Below the pieces are notes generated by a model. That model did no database searches, had not been told where the DNA came from, and worked only from the letters and a program-made list of their open reading frames with translations. The position numbers were made by a program, and so were the translations under genes. Shown in pieces: positions 53,007-61,416 of a stretch of 64,000 nt of DNA. The stretch lies in NCBI GenBank assembly GCA_964561605.1, contig CAZLQD010000004.1:1-64000 (forward strand), written 5' to 3'. Position 1 is the stretch's first letter. The number at the start of each line of letters is the position of its first letter. The DNA is from JALUZX01 sp964561605. Its GTDB lineage: Bacteria > Planctomycetota > UBA1135 > JALUZX01.

Positions 53007-56000
53007 ATGGAAGCCCTGCTCTTCCTTTCCGGCTTGTTCACCCTGGCCGCCCAGACCGTTCTTGTCCGGGAAGTCCTGGCGGCGGGTGGGGCGAACGAGC
53101 TGGTCCTGGGGATTCTCTTCGGGGCCTGGCTCTTCTGGGTGGGGGGAGGCGCCCTCCTGGCCCGGGCCTTTCCCCAGGAAGAGGGGGCCCGGGCCGGAAG
53201 GCAGGCCCTGGCTGCTGCAGGTCTCTACCTCCCCGGGGCCCTCCTCCAGTTCGCAGGGGCCCTCCTCCTTCGTCCCCTCACGGGAACGGAGCCCGGGGAC
53301 TACTTCTCCATCCTGACCCTTCTTCCCCTCCTCCTGGCCCTGGGAGCGCCGGTGAGCCTGGTGACGGGCTTTCTCTTCTCCCGGGCCGCTGCGGCCCTCG
53401 GGGGAGAGCGCAGCGGAGGGGCTTCCGTGAAGGCCTACGTCCTGGAAGCCCTGGGCTCCCTGGCCGGGGGGATCCTCTTCACCCTCTGGCTCGCCGCCGG
53501 GGGGGGCTCGGCCTCGGGCCTCCTCCTCGCCGGGGGAATCCTCCTCGCCGGCCTGGGAGCCCTCCGGTTCCCGAAAAGCCGCTGGAAGGGGGCCGCCACC
53601 TGGATCCCCGCCGCCGGGATCCTGGCCGCGGCCTTCTGGCCGGGGGACCCGGCGGGCCGAGCCGCGGGGAAGATCCGTTTCGATATTCTCCACCCCGGGG
53701 CGGTCCTCCTCGAAAGCGTCGAAACCCCTTACGGCTTGACGGAAATCGCGGGATCGGGGGAACAGATCCTGGTCTTCCGGGACGGTTTCCTGGTCTCGGC
53801 ATCCCCCGCAGGGGAAGCCGCCGCCATCCAGGCCGGGGTCCTGGCTGCCCAGCCCGGAAAGCGGGAGAGACTCCTTTTCCTGGGCGCTCCCGCCCCGGAC
53901 CTCCTGGCCGACCTGCTCGCCTTCCCTTGGAAGGGAATCGTCGCCGTGGATCCGGACCGGAAGGCCAGGGAAGCGGTGGGACGGCGTCTTCCCGGGAGGG
54001 TGAAGGAGGCCTTCCTCTCGCCGAGGGTGACCTGGGTGGACGGCGACCCCAGACCCTACCTGGAAGAAGCCGGCCGCCGGGGGGACCGCTTCGATCTCGT
54101 CGTTGCGGCCTGCCCGGACCCGGGGAGGGCCGCCTCTTCCAGGACCTTCACCCGGGAAGCGCTGTTTTCCGTAAGAAGGGTTTTAAGTCCGGGAGGCGTC
54201 TTCGCTCTCGGGGTCCCCCTCGTGGAACGCGCCTTCGACAGGGAGAAGCTGGCCTTCGGGCTCACCCTTACAGCCACGCTGGAGAACGTATTCTCCAAGG
54301 TGGAGCTCGTTCCCGGAGTCTTCTCGTGGTTCCTGGCCTCCCGGATCGACGGGGCCCCCACGTCGGACGGAAAGGAGATGGAGAAGCGGCTCGCCCGGGC
54401 CGGGACCCTTCCCGCCTTCCTCCCTCGAGGAGCCCTGGCCTCGGCCTGCGACCCCTTCATCGGCAGGGGGATCCTCGATTTCCTCCACAGGGAGGAGGGA
54501 AAGAGGGGAACCGTTCCCATCCATTCCGACGCCAGGCCGTCCCTCTTCTTCGCCGGCCTCGCCGTGGAGACCCGCTACAGGGATCCCGGCCTTGCGCGGG
54601 TCCTGGCCGCCCTGGGTCGGGCCGGGGCGCCGGCCCTCGCCTGGCCTCCCGCCGCACTTCTCGCCCTTGTCCTGGTGCTCCTCCTCTCTTCTCCCCCGTC
54701 GAAGCAGAGGTTTTCCGGGACCATGGCGGCCCTCTCGGTTTCCGCAGCCGGCGGAACAGGAGTTACGGTTTTCCTGGTTCTTCTCCTTTCATTCCAGTGC
54801 AAGGCGGGGTTGCTCTTCGAAAAAGTCGGCCTCGCATCGGGCCTCTTCCTGGCCGGAATGGCTTCGGCTTCCTGGCTCGGAGGGCGCTCGAGAAGGCCCG
54901 CCCTCCTTCTCGCAGGCGCCGCCGGAGGCATCCTCCTCCTCTCCCTTCCCGGGATCACCACCCTCTCCCCGGATCTTCTCCTCGGCCTCTTTCCCCTGGG
55001 AGGCCTTGCCTCGGGCCTGGCCTTCCCTGCAGGGGCCGCCCTTTTGGGCGAAGCTGGGTTCGGCGAGGGGAGGATCGCCTCGAGCCTGGAGGCGGCCGAC
55101 CACCTGGGTGCCGCCCTGGGAGGGGCCGCCGCCGGCGTCCTCCTGGTCCCCATCCTGGGAATGGAGGGAACGGCCCGGCTTTGCGGCCTCCTCGTCCTTG
55201 GGGTCCTCGCCATTCTCCTGGCCGGCCCTGGAAGGCCCGGCTCCCTCATGTCCAGGGCTGCGAAGAAGGTCTTTCCCGGAGCCCGCCTGGGAGAGCTCCC
55301 CGGGGAGGCTGGTTTCCCTTGGCCCGGAATCGGGTTTGCGATGCTCTGGGTGGGAATCGCCGTCGCCGGCCTGGTTCCGGTTGTCAGGAAGGCCCAGGAG
55401 AAGAGGAGGCCCGCCATCCCTCCCGCCGCGGCCAGGCTCCTCGGCGGGGAGAGGATCGTGCCGGAAAAGGACCCCTTTCCCCACGCGGAAGTCTTCGGGA
55501 AGGGAGGCAAGGAACCGCTGGGAGTGCTCTTCGCCACTTCCGCCGTAGTGCCCGACGTCTACGGTTACGCAGGGCCCATCGACCTTCTCGTCGCCTTCGA
55601 CGAGAAGGGGATCATCCGCCACGTCCAGGTACTCTCCTGGGAGGAGACCCCTTCCTTCGTGGAAGGAGCCGCCGTGTGGCTCCGGAAGGCTTTCGTCGGG
55701 AAGAAGGTTGGGGACGTCTTCGTCCTCCGCGGGGACACCGCCGGGGAAGGGGGGGAGGCAGGTGTCGTTCCAGTGGACGGGATGGCCGGTGCGACCATCA
55801 CCTCCAGGGCCCTCGTGGAAATCATGACCCGGGCTGGAAAGAAGGCCGCCGCGCTCCTCCCGGGGGCCCGGATTCCCCGGGAAAAACCCGGAAGGAGGCA
55901 GCCCCTTCCCCTCTCCTTCTGGTATCTCCTCCTGGCCTTTCCCACCGGCCTGGTCCTCTACCTCTTCGGAGGAAAACGGACCAGGAAGGCCTTTCTCCTT

Positions 56001-56813
56001 GTGAGCATCCTGGCCGGGGGGTTCTGGTTCGCCCTCCAGCTCGCCCCGGCGACCCTGGTGTCCGCCTGGCTCCACGGGTTCTCCCCCAGGCCCAGGCTCT
56101 TTCTTCTCGTGGCCGGGGCCCTCGGGGCGGCCCTTCTTGCAGGTCCGGTCTACTGCACCCTCCTGTGCCCCTTCGGGGCCCTCCAGGAGATGTGCTCCGG
56201 CCTGAGGCTCTACTCCAGGCCGCCCTCAAAGGCGGACAGATATTTCCGGTCCATCAAATATTTCCTCCTCTTCCTGGTCGTCCTCTGGGTGGGATTCAGA
56301 GGGGACCAGGCCGTCCTGGCATTCGATCCCCTGGCGGCGGCCTTCGGTCCGGTGAAGGGGACGTGGACCACTCTTCTCCTTCTCCTGATCGGCCTCGGGG
56401 CCCTTCTCTTCTTCCGGTTCTGGTGCCGCTACCTGTGCCCCCTCGGGGCCTTCTTCCAGCTCTTCACCAGGACCGCGGTCCTTCTCCGTCTCACCAGGAC
56501 ACCCGTTCCGGCCAAATGCGATACAGGTATCGTCCATCCCGCGGAATCGGACTGCCTCCACTGCGGGAGGTGCCTGACCGGAGAAACCCTTCCCCGGAAC
56601 AAAACCTACAGGACCGCCCTTCCCCTTGCCCTGTTCCTGGGTGCCGCCCTCTTCCTCATGGCCGGATCCGTTCACCAGGCCCTGGCGCCCGCCCCCCGAA
56701 CCCGGCCCCTTCCCCAAGCCACCCACCTACGCAAAGTCGACAAAGAAAAACTCCGCCGCCTCCTCCAAAACCACCAACTCCTCCCCCATCCCGCCAAATT
56801 CCGCCGGGAGTAG
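53007..56813 (+). CDS. Spermidine synthase-like/FMN-binding/NosR-NapH-like membrane fusion protein
   Basis: A 1268-residue protein with about 20 or more membrane helices. Residues 1-210 are membrane helices of the fused MFS/spermidine synthase type. About 225-500 is a Rossmann-like synthase domain whose Gly-rich SAM loop is degraded (LLFLGAPAPD). About 530-790 is a second membrane bundle. About 840-935 is an FMN-binding domain with the flavinylation motif DGMAGATITS (Thr or Ser carrying FMN by ApbE). About 970-1240 is a NapH/NosR-like membrane ferredoxin with CTLLCPFG, CRYLCPLG and a C-terminal CDTG...CLHCGRC. I infer electron transfer across or along the membrane to an external flavin. The stop codon lies inside a REP-like repeat. 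Confidence 0.85.
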   Translation: MEALLFLSGLFTLAAQTVLVREVLAAGGANELVLGILFGAWLFWVGGGALLARAFPQEEGARAGRQALAAAGLYLPGALLQFAGALLLRPLTGTEPGDYFSILTLLPLLLALGAPVSLVTGFLFSRAAAALGGERSGGASVKAYVLEALGSLAGGILFTLWLAAGGGSASGLLLAGGILLAGLGALRFPKSRWKGAATWIPAAGILAAAFWPGDPAGRAAGKIRFDILHPGAVLLESVETPYGLTEIAGSGEQILVFRDGFLVSASPAGEAAAIQAGVLAAQPGKRERLLFLGAPAPDLLADLLAFPWKGIVAVDPDRKAREAVGRRLPGRVKEAFLSPRVTWVDGDPRPYLEEAGRRGDRFDLVVAACPDPGRAASSRTFTREALFSVRRVLSPGGVFALGVPLVERAFDREKLAFGLTLTATLENVFSKVELVPGVFSWFLASRIDGAPTSDGKEMEKRLARAGTLPAFLPRGALASACDPFIGRGILDFLHREEGKRGTVPIHSDARPSLFFAGLAVETRYRDPGLARVLAALGRAGAPALAWPPAALLALVLVLLLSSPPSKQRFSGTMAALSVSAAGGTGVTVFLVLLLSFQCKAGLLFEKVGLASGLFLAGMASASWLGGRSRRPALLLAGAAGGILLLSLPGITTLSPDLLLGLFPLGGLASGLAFPAGAALLGEAGFGEGRIASSLEAADHLGAALGGAAAGVLLVPILGMEGTARLCGLLVLGVLAILLAGPGRPGSLMSRAAKKVFPGARLGELPGEAGFPWPGIGFAMLWVGIAVAGLVPVVRKAQEKRRPAIPPAAARLLGGERIVPEKDPFPHAEVFGKGGKEPLGVLFATSAVVPDVYGYAGPIDLLVAFDEKGIIRHVQVLSWEETPSFVEGAAVWLRKAFVGKKVGDVFVLRGDTAGEGGEAGVVPVDGMAGATITSRALVEIMTRAGKKAAALLPGARIPREKPGRRQPLPLSFWYLLLAFPTGLVLYLFGGKRTRKAFLLVSILAGGFWFALQLAPATLVSAWLHGFSPRPRLFLLVAGALGAALLAGPVYCTLLCPFGALQEMCSGLRLYSRPPSKADRYFRSIKYFLLFLVVLWVGFRGDQAVLAFDPLAAAFGPVKGTWTTLLLLLIGLGALLFFRFWCRYLCPLGAFFQLFTRTAVLLRLTRTPVPAKCDTGIVHPAESDCLHCGRCLTGETLPRNKTYRTALPLALFLGAALFLMAGSVHQALAPAPRTRPLPQATHLRKVDKEKLRRLLQNHQLLPHPAKFRRE

Positions 56814-56825
56814 TTTTATAACGAA
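56803..56825 (+). repeat. REP-like repeat copy L1
   Basis: A 23-base unit beginning GCCGGGAGTAGTTTTATAAC and ending GAA. The TAG inside it is the stop codon of the fusion gene. Upstream homology to the R2 copy extends another 20 bases (CCCATCCC-x-CCA). Confidence 0.8.
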
Positions 56826-56849
56826 CTCCCCGCAAAACTCTGCCGGGAG
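56826..56849 (+). repeat. Imperfect hairpin of the L2 REP-like unit
   Basis: CTCCCcGCA pairs with TGCcGGGAG around a 6-base loop (AAACTC), giving eight pairs and one C-C mismatch. It is followed by TAG, giving GTAG at the foot of the stem, as in classic REPs, although on the opposite side from the usual arrangement. Confidence 0.6.
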
Positions 56850-56864
56850 TAGTTTTATAATGAA
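56842..56864 (+). repeat. REP-like repeat copy L2
   Basis: GCCGGGAGTAGTTTTATAAT followed by GAA, 39 bases after L1 with one change from it. Its TTATAA part supplies the stop codon of the minus-strand transposase. Confidence 0.8.
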
Positions 56865-57886
56865 TTCACTTCCACGTTGAAGATCATCGATGTTGCTTTT
56901 TGCAACACAGCGCCCGCTCTAACCAAGTAGGTCTCGCTCTTGACCAGGAGCTCCCTATGCTTCCTCCACAAGAACCAGGCCCCTCCCTCGCATAATCCCA
57001 ACCGGGCCTGGATCTCCCCGAAACTCTGGCCCACCACCATCCGAAGCAGACCCGCCTTCATCACAGGCCACCCGGGGATCTCCCTCCCCGGCCTCCCTAC
57101 CTTCCAGTCAGGAGCCATTTTCTCGATCTCGTCCAAGGCTTCCAGGAGCGGCCCGGGCGGAAGGACTGCCGGGTAGGACCTCCTGGGCTTCTTCTCGGCC
57201 TCCTTTTTCAACCAATCCTGCCACTCCCGGGCCTTCATGGAACCAATCTCCTCGAGGCCGCACCCCTCCTTCGTCTCTCCTTCCACCCACTTTTCCACTA
57301 GCCACTCCAAATCGGACGTGAGCTTCCGGACGGAACAGCCCGGCCCTCCGCCCTCTCCCCCCCGCATCTCCATGAAGCGCAAGTATTCATCACCCATACC
57401 TCCAGGAAGGTCCGTGGAAAGCCAGGGAGGCACGGTCCCTTTTCCATGAAGGAAGGCGCTCCCAAAAGGATACTCCACCGGGTTTGAGACAATACCGGCC
57501 TTCACCGGATTCTGGTCGATATACGCAAGGAGTACCCAAAGGTATTCACTCGTGGAAATCTGGACGGACTTGAACCGGGACCGAAAGAGAGCCCCTCTCC
57601 TGTCGTACCGGCGGTTGAACCACAAAGAAAATTTCTGCTGGACCATCTGCATGGCCCGGGACAACTCTCCCGCCGTGCTTTCCACGAGAAGATGGTAGTG
57701 GTTGGGCATCAGGCAATAGGAGAACACCCTAAGCCGCCGTTTTTTCACTTCCTTTGCAAGGGGACACAGGAACGCCCTGGCATCCTCCGTGGAAGTGAAG
57801 AGGTTTCCTTCTTCCACAGCGTGGTTCATAACGTGGAAGAACTTCCCTGGACCGTCGAAACGCAGAATTCTTGGCATCGCAACCAT
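56855..57886 (-). CDS. rayT: REP-associated tyrosine transposase (RAYT, IS200/Y1-type)
   Basis: A 343-residue protein starting at ATG 57886 with GGTGGGGA just upstream; ATG 57877 is also possible. The frame's extension to 58786 is antisense to the esterase. The HUH motif is His63-Tyr-His65 in CLMPNHYHLLVES, the candidate catalytic Tyr122 is in LAYIDQNPVKAG, and RRYDRRGALFRSRFKSVQI is the usual RAYT middle motif. The C-terminal 140 residues extend beyond the Y1 core with a likely helix-turn-helix (LRMVVGQSFGEIQARLGL). RAYTs cut and join REP sequences and are domesticated relatives of IS200/IS605 transposases. The last three codons lie in repeat L2. Confidence 0.9.
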   Translation of the reverse strand: MVAMPRILRFDGPGKFFHVMNHAVEEGNLFTSTEDARAFLCPLAKEVKKRRLRVFSYCLMPNHYHLLVESTAGELSRAMQMVQQKFSLWFNRRYDRRGALFRSRFKSVQISTSEYLWVLLAYIDQNPVKAGIVSNPVEYPFGSAFLHGKGTVPPWLSTDLPGGMGDEYLRFMEMRGGEGGGPGCSVRKLTSDLEWLVEKWVEGETKEGCGLEEIGSMKAREWQDWLKKEAEKKPRRSYPAVLPPGPLLEALDEIEKMAPDWKVGRPGREIPGWPVMKAGLLRMVVGQSFGEIQARLGLCEGGAWFLWRKHRELLVKSETYLVRAGAVLQKATSMIFNVEVNSL

Positions 57887-58015
57887 TACGTCCCCACCAC
57901 CACGGAAGGGGTCACTCCCCTTTTCAGGGTTTCTGTTGAACTTCCTTCCCCTCTGAGGGAAACCAGGCGAGGAAGATCCCCACCTCCCCTCTTCATCGTG
58001 GAAGGTTGCGCCGAG

Positions 58016-59281
58016 ATGAGACACATCCTGGTCGTTTTGCTTCTCGCCCTGGGCGCCGGCGAAGCCCGAACCCAAGGCCTGGTGGAAGAGGTTCACCGCC
58101 TTCCCGACCTTTCCCGAAGAGCCCTGGCCGGCGCCATCCGGAGAATCCTGGAAAAGAAAGGAGCCACCCTGGATGCCCTGGTCCAGGCTTGCCGGGCCTT
58201 CCCCTTCAAAGGAAAACTCGTTCCCGGCCTCCACCCTGTTCCCCCCGGCACCCTGGTGATTTCGAAAGGATTGGAACCAGGCACCCGGGGACCTCTCCTT
58301 GTAGTCATCCCGGCAACCGGGCAGAGCGACAAGGAGGCCGCCCGATTCTGGGCCGAAAAGATCCGTTTCCCCGCCCTGATCCTGGCCCCAAAGCCCGCCG
58401 TCCCGGGAAGGGCCTGGACTTTTTCGAAGGAAGACAGAGAGGTAATCCTCGAGGCACACCGATGGGCCCTGGCCCATCTCCCCGTCGACCCGGACCGGGT
58501 CTTCCTGGCCGGATACTCCCGGGGTGGACATGGGGCATGGGGTATCGCCTTGCGGCATCCCGACCCTTTCGCAGCAGTCATCGCCGTGGCCGGAGGCCCA
58601 CGCCTGGCATGGACCCAGGACCAGAACAATATCCGGTTCCTGAAAAACCTGGCAGGAACCCCCCTCTTGGCCATGGTTGGGGGGAAGGACGACCCATACC
58701 TGGTTTGGAACGTGAGAGAAGCCTGTGCCCGCCTCAAATCCTGGGGGAGCCCCGTTACCCTGATCCTCAAAGAATCCGAAGGGCACGCTCTCTTCGTGGA
58801 GGGCAGGGAAATCTCCAAGTGGCTGGAGGGAAAGAAGCGCCCCTCCTCACCAAAGAAAGTTTTCCTGGCTTGCTCTGGTCCGGCCAGACGGGCGTGGATC
58901 TCCGTTAGCCGCTTGGACCGCCGCTTCACCGCCCCTTTGCGGCCTGCTTTCCGTGCCTCTTTCTGGCGGAGCCTGACGAAGGAGCAGCAAAGAAAGCGGA
59001 TCGTAGACTTCTCCCTTGCCCACACAGCCTGGATCGCAGGAGAGATTCCCGGTCCCGGGATGGTTCGAATCTCCGCCGAAGGGGTCCGGAGGTTCCGTCT
59101 CCTGGCCGGCCCGGACAACCCTCTTGGCGATGCAAAAGGTAACCTTCTCGTCCAAGTGGGAAGGAAGAAACCCGTCCGAAGGAGACTCCACCCCTCCCGG
59201 CAGGTTCTCCTCCGAGAATGGGCCAAGAACCCCGACCCCTCTCGACTCGTCTGGGCCCACCTCGACATGAGCGCCCGCTGA
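58016..59281 (+). CDS. Secreted alpha/beta-hydrolase (esterase/depolymerase-like)
   Basis: A 421-residue protein starting at ATG 58016 with signal peptide ILVVLLLALGAGEARTQ. The nucleophile elbow is GYSRGGHGAWGIALRHPD (Ser near 169), as in poly-hydroxybutyrate depolymerase and feruloyl-esterase-like proteins. Candidate acid and His residues are Asp in LAMVGGKDDPYLV and His in ESEGHALFVEG. The C-terminal 150 residues form an extra unassigned domain. It sits inside the inverted REP-like copies, divergent from the RAYT gene, with 129 bases between start codons. Its substrate is unknown. Confidence 0.78.
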   Translation: MRHILVVLLLALGAGEARTQGLVEEVHRLPDLSRRALAGAIRRILEKKGATLDALVQACRAFPFKGKLVPGLHPVPPGTLVISKGLEPGTRGPLLVVIPATGQSDKEAARFWAEKIRFPALILAPKPAVPGRAWTFSKEDREVILEAHRWALAHLPVDPDRVFLAGYSRGGHGAWGIALRHPDPFAAVIAVAGGPRLAWTQDQNNIRFLKNLAGTPLLAMVGGKDDPYLVWNVREACARLKSWGSPVTLILKESEGHALFVEGREISKWLEGKKRPSSPKKVFLACSGPARRAWISVSRLDRRFTAPLRPAFRASFWRSLTKEQQRKRIVDFSLAHTAWIAGEIPGPGMVRISAEGVRRFRLLAGPDNPLGDAKGNLLVQVGRKKPVRRRLHPSRQVLLREWAKNPDPSRLVWAHLDMSAR

Positions 59282-59292
59282 CCCGACCAAAT

Positions 59293-59315
59293 TTCGTTAT
59301 AAAACCACTCCCGGC
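59293..59315 (-). repeat. REP-like repeat copy R1 (inverted)
   Basis: Inverted copy of the left units with one change (CAC for TAC). It begins 11 bases after the esterase stop. Confidence 0.8.
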
Positions 59316-59339
59316 AAAAAATGGGGGGATCGACTAAAT

Positions 59340-59362
59340 TTCGTTATAAAACTACTCCCGGC
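59340..59362 (-). repeat. REP-like repeat copy R2 (inverted)
   Basis: Exact inverted copy of L1, 47 bases from R1. It overlaps the end of the CPBP protease gene and provides its stop codon. Confidence 0.8.
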
Positions 59363-59954
59363 AAGAAGTGGGGGGATGGGCGAGTTTTTTCAGGTTGAGG
59401 TAGTTGAGGGTGATGTGAGCTAGGGCGACGGCGGTGAGGCCCCATCCTTGGAGGACGAGCCAGGCGAAGAGTCCTCCCACGAGGCCGGCCATGAGGGTCC
59501 AGGCCCGAAACTCTTTTCCCGGCCCTGTATGGCAAAAGGCGAAGACCAGGGTGCTCCACCACGGGCCCAGGAGGTCCAAAAGGGCGCACCGAAAGAGCAT
59601 TTCTTCCGCCAAGCCGGAAACCACCGCAAGAACCAGGGCCTCCCCGCTCCCCATGGGGCCCACCAACCGGGCCAAGGCCTTCTCCAGGTCCGCCATGAGC
59701 TTCCACCGGGCCACCAGGACCCGGGAAGCTGTCACGAGCAAGGCTCCCAGAACCAGCCCCATGGCGGCCTCCTGGATCCAGGGCACCCGCCCCTCGGCCA
59801 GGCGGGCCACTCCCTCCCAGCGCCCCAACAGCCGGGGCAACCCCAGGCCCACCAGGCCGACGACGCTGTAGAAAAGGATGCCGAAGGCCAGGGGAATCCC
59901 TTTTCCTGGTTCTTGCTCTTTCAATCCACCTCTCTCCCCGGACAGGAAATTCAA
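59352..59954 (-). CDS. CPBP-family intramembrane metalloprotease
   Basis: A 200-residue membrane protein with about six helices. CAAX protease-bacteriocin processing (CPBP/Abi) motifs are present: Glu117-Glu118-x3-Arg122 (GLAEEMLFRCAL), FAFCHTG with His142, and His180-x3-Asn184 (ALAHITLNYL). The start is TTG 59954, with GGGAGG about 11 bases upstream; TTG 59924 is another choice. Prenyl-protein processing, bacteriocin immunity and other peptidase roles occur in the family. It lies 57 bases after the signal peptidase gene on the same strand. The final CRE codons and the stop come from repeat R2. Confidence 0.82.
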   Translation of the reverse strand: MNFLSGERGGLKEQEPGKGIPLAFGILFYSVVGLVGLGLPRLLGRWEGVARLAEGRVPWIQEAAMGLVLGALLVTASRVLVARWKLMADLEKALARLVGPMGSGEALVLAVVSGLAEEMLFRCALLDLLGPWWSTLVFAFCHTGPGKEFRAWTLMAGLVGGLFAWLVLQGWGLTAVALAHITLNYLNLKKLAHPPTSCRE

Positions 59955-60011
59955 GACCCCGGCGGCCTCCCGGCCCGGGCGCCCCGGCCGGTCACCCTGG
60001 ATAGATGTCTT

Positions 60012-61262
60012 TCAAAGAAACCTGACCCTGTTCAAGGGAAGGACGATCATGACGGGCCGCCCGATCAGATCCGAGGCGGGGATGGGGCCGTAGTGGCGGG
60101 AGTCCTCGGATACGGGCGAGTTGTCCCCAAGCACGTAATACTCGTCCTTTCCTACGTACTGGGGATCTCTTCCCGTTCCGTGTCTCCCTCCCTGGACGTC
60201 CGTGTAATAGAGGTCCCGCAGGACCTTCAAGTGCCGGATCCGGCCTTTCCCGCCGGCCACCCAGAGAGAGAGCCCGTTCCACCTGGACCCCAGGTGAAGC
60301 CGCCTGGGAAGGGCCGGCCAGGGACCGATGTCCTTGAAGAAGGCCTTCCCGGCGATCCAAAGGAATACCCGGCAATCCGCCTGGAGAAACCTGATCTTCA
60401 CCGGTTTGCCCCGGGAGAGGGGCGGATACTTCACCCTCATCGCCTCCCATCCGTCGGCCTCAACCAGGACCTCCTCCCCTTTCCGGGAGACCCGGGCCCG
60501 AAAGACCCTTCCAAGGGCCTCCATCCGGATCACCAGGGTCGCCCCGGGATCCAGGGCCTCCCAGGAAAGCTCCACACCGAAATCCCTGACGGCCAGGACG
60601 GAGAGGCGCACCTCCCCGTCCGGCCCGAGATACCCCCCGTGGAGAAGCCCCCGAAAGGAGAGCTCCGCCCTTCCTCCCGCGGGAGGGAGCGCCTCAAGCC
60701 CTCCCTCCAAGGCCTTCCACCTGGAGGCATCGAAGGCCCAGGTCGTATCCGCAGGAAACTGTATGGGCCGCACGTCCTGGTCGGCCAAGGTGACCATCAC
60801 CCGCTCCACCTGTTCGGGCGTCTTTCGCAAAAGGTGGAGGAAACCCGGCTTGGAACCCACCCAGACGTCTCCGTCCTGGATCCGGATCCACTCCCCGGGA
60901 AGGCCCACCACCCTCTTCACGATCTTCTGGGGCTCTCCCTCCCTCTGGAAGACACAGAGGTTCCACCGCTCGGGCCTCCCGAAGAGATAGGCCAACTTGA
61001 AGACAGCCACCTTGTCCGAGGGCCCCCGCTCCTGGGCGTGGAGGGTGGGTTCCATGGAGTGCTTCCGGACCCCGTAGACATCCAGCACGTAGGCCCGGAT
61101 GCCGAGGGCGAGGAGTATCCCGGCGAGCAAGGGCTTCCAGCTGAGCCAGAGGGCCCGAAGGGCCCCAAGGACCAAACTCTTCACCCCCCGAAGGATCCCC
61201 GCCCATCCTCCCGGCCGGGGATTTTTCCTCAACCTGTTGTTTTCCAAGATGTTGCTACCCAT
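60012..61262 (-). CDS. lepB: Signal peptidase I with a large inserted domain
   Basis: A 416-residue protein starting at ATG 61262. One membrane helix (LLAGILLALGIRAYVL, about 45-60) precedes the catalytic Ser69 in KHSMEPTL and Lys116 in KIVKRVVGLPGEW. The family box E appears only at about 379 (VLGDNSPVSEDSRHYGPI). Between about 145 and 350 lies a beta-rich insertion (ELSFRGLLHGGYLGPDGEVR, LSVLAVRDFGVELSWEAL) that resembles a jelly roll. Normal type I enzymes need far less here. It cleaves signal peptides outside the cytoplasmic membrane, and many such precursors are encoded in this window. Confidence 0.88.
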   Translation of the reverse strand: MGSNILENNRLRKNPRPGGWAGILRGVKSLVLGALRALWLSWKPLLAGILLALGIRAYVLDVYGVRKHSMEPTLHAQERGPSDKVAVFKLAYLFGRPERWNLCVFQREGEPQKIVKRVVGLPGEWIRIQDGDVWVGSKPGFLHLLRKTPEQVERVMVTLADQDVRPIQFPADTTWAFDASRWKALEGGLEALPPAGGRAELSFRGLLHGGYLGPDGEVRLSVLAVRDFGVELSWEALDPGATLVIRMEALGRVFRARVSRKGEEVLVEADGWEAMRVKYPPLSRGKPVKIRFLQADCRVFLWIAGKAFFKDIGPWPALPRRLHLGSRWNGLSLWVAGGKGRIRHLKVLRDLYYTDVQGGRHGTGRDPQYVGKDEYYVLGDNSPVSEDSRHYGPIPASDLIGRPVMIVLPLNRVRFL

Positions 61263-61375
61263 CGACCCCACCCGGGGCCCCTTGAAACTCCCTCCAGGCG
61301 GCCCCCGGCGAGACAGTTCTTTCCGGCCTGGGGACCATTCCCGGCCCCCGCCCCTTCCCATGCCCCCAGCCCATC

Positions 61376-61381
61376 TATAAT
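61376..61381 (+). promoter_or_regulatory. Perfect -10 hexamer before the winged-helix-like gene
   Basis: TATAAT at 61376-61381, 36 bases before the start codon. No good -35 box lies at the normal distance, so an activator-dependent or extended element is possible. Confidence 0.35.
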
Positions 61382-61416
61382 AGAACTTCTGCGGACAGAA
61401 AGGGCTTTTCGCGAAC

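Larger units (their letters stand above)
56803..59362. mobile_element. REP-bracketed RAYT element (REPtron-like) carrying an esterase gene
   Basis: Two direct copies of a REP-like unit on the left (56803, 56842) face two inverted copies on the right (59293, 59340). Between them lie a REP-associated tyrosine transposase on the minus strand and an esterase on the plus strand. RAYT genes flanked by inverted REPs are known as REPtrons, and they normally carry no passenger. Codon use inside seems slightly less GC-extreme than the neighbours. Which segment, if any, moves is unknown. Confidence 0.7.

Noticed and set aside
51707..56821. 1704-codon plus-strand open frame overlapping the M20 peptidase and fusion genes
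   Set aside because: It is Arg/Pro/Gly-rich throughout with no domain pattern, a product of few stop codons in GC-rich DNA, and it overlaps two recognisable genes in another frame.
57887..58786. N-terminal extension of the transposase frame
   Set aside because: It lies antisense to the esterase gene. The RAYT family starts near MPRILRFDGPG, and a ribosome-binding sequence precedes ATG 57886.
59316..59339. Spacer between R1 and R2 as part of a CRISPR-like repeat
   Set aside because: There are only two units with unequal spacing on each side, and their inverted arrangement around a RAYT gene fits REP biology.
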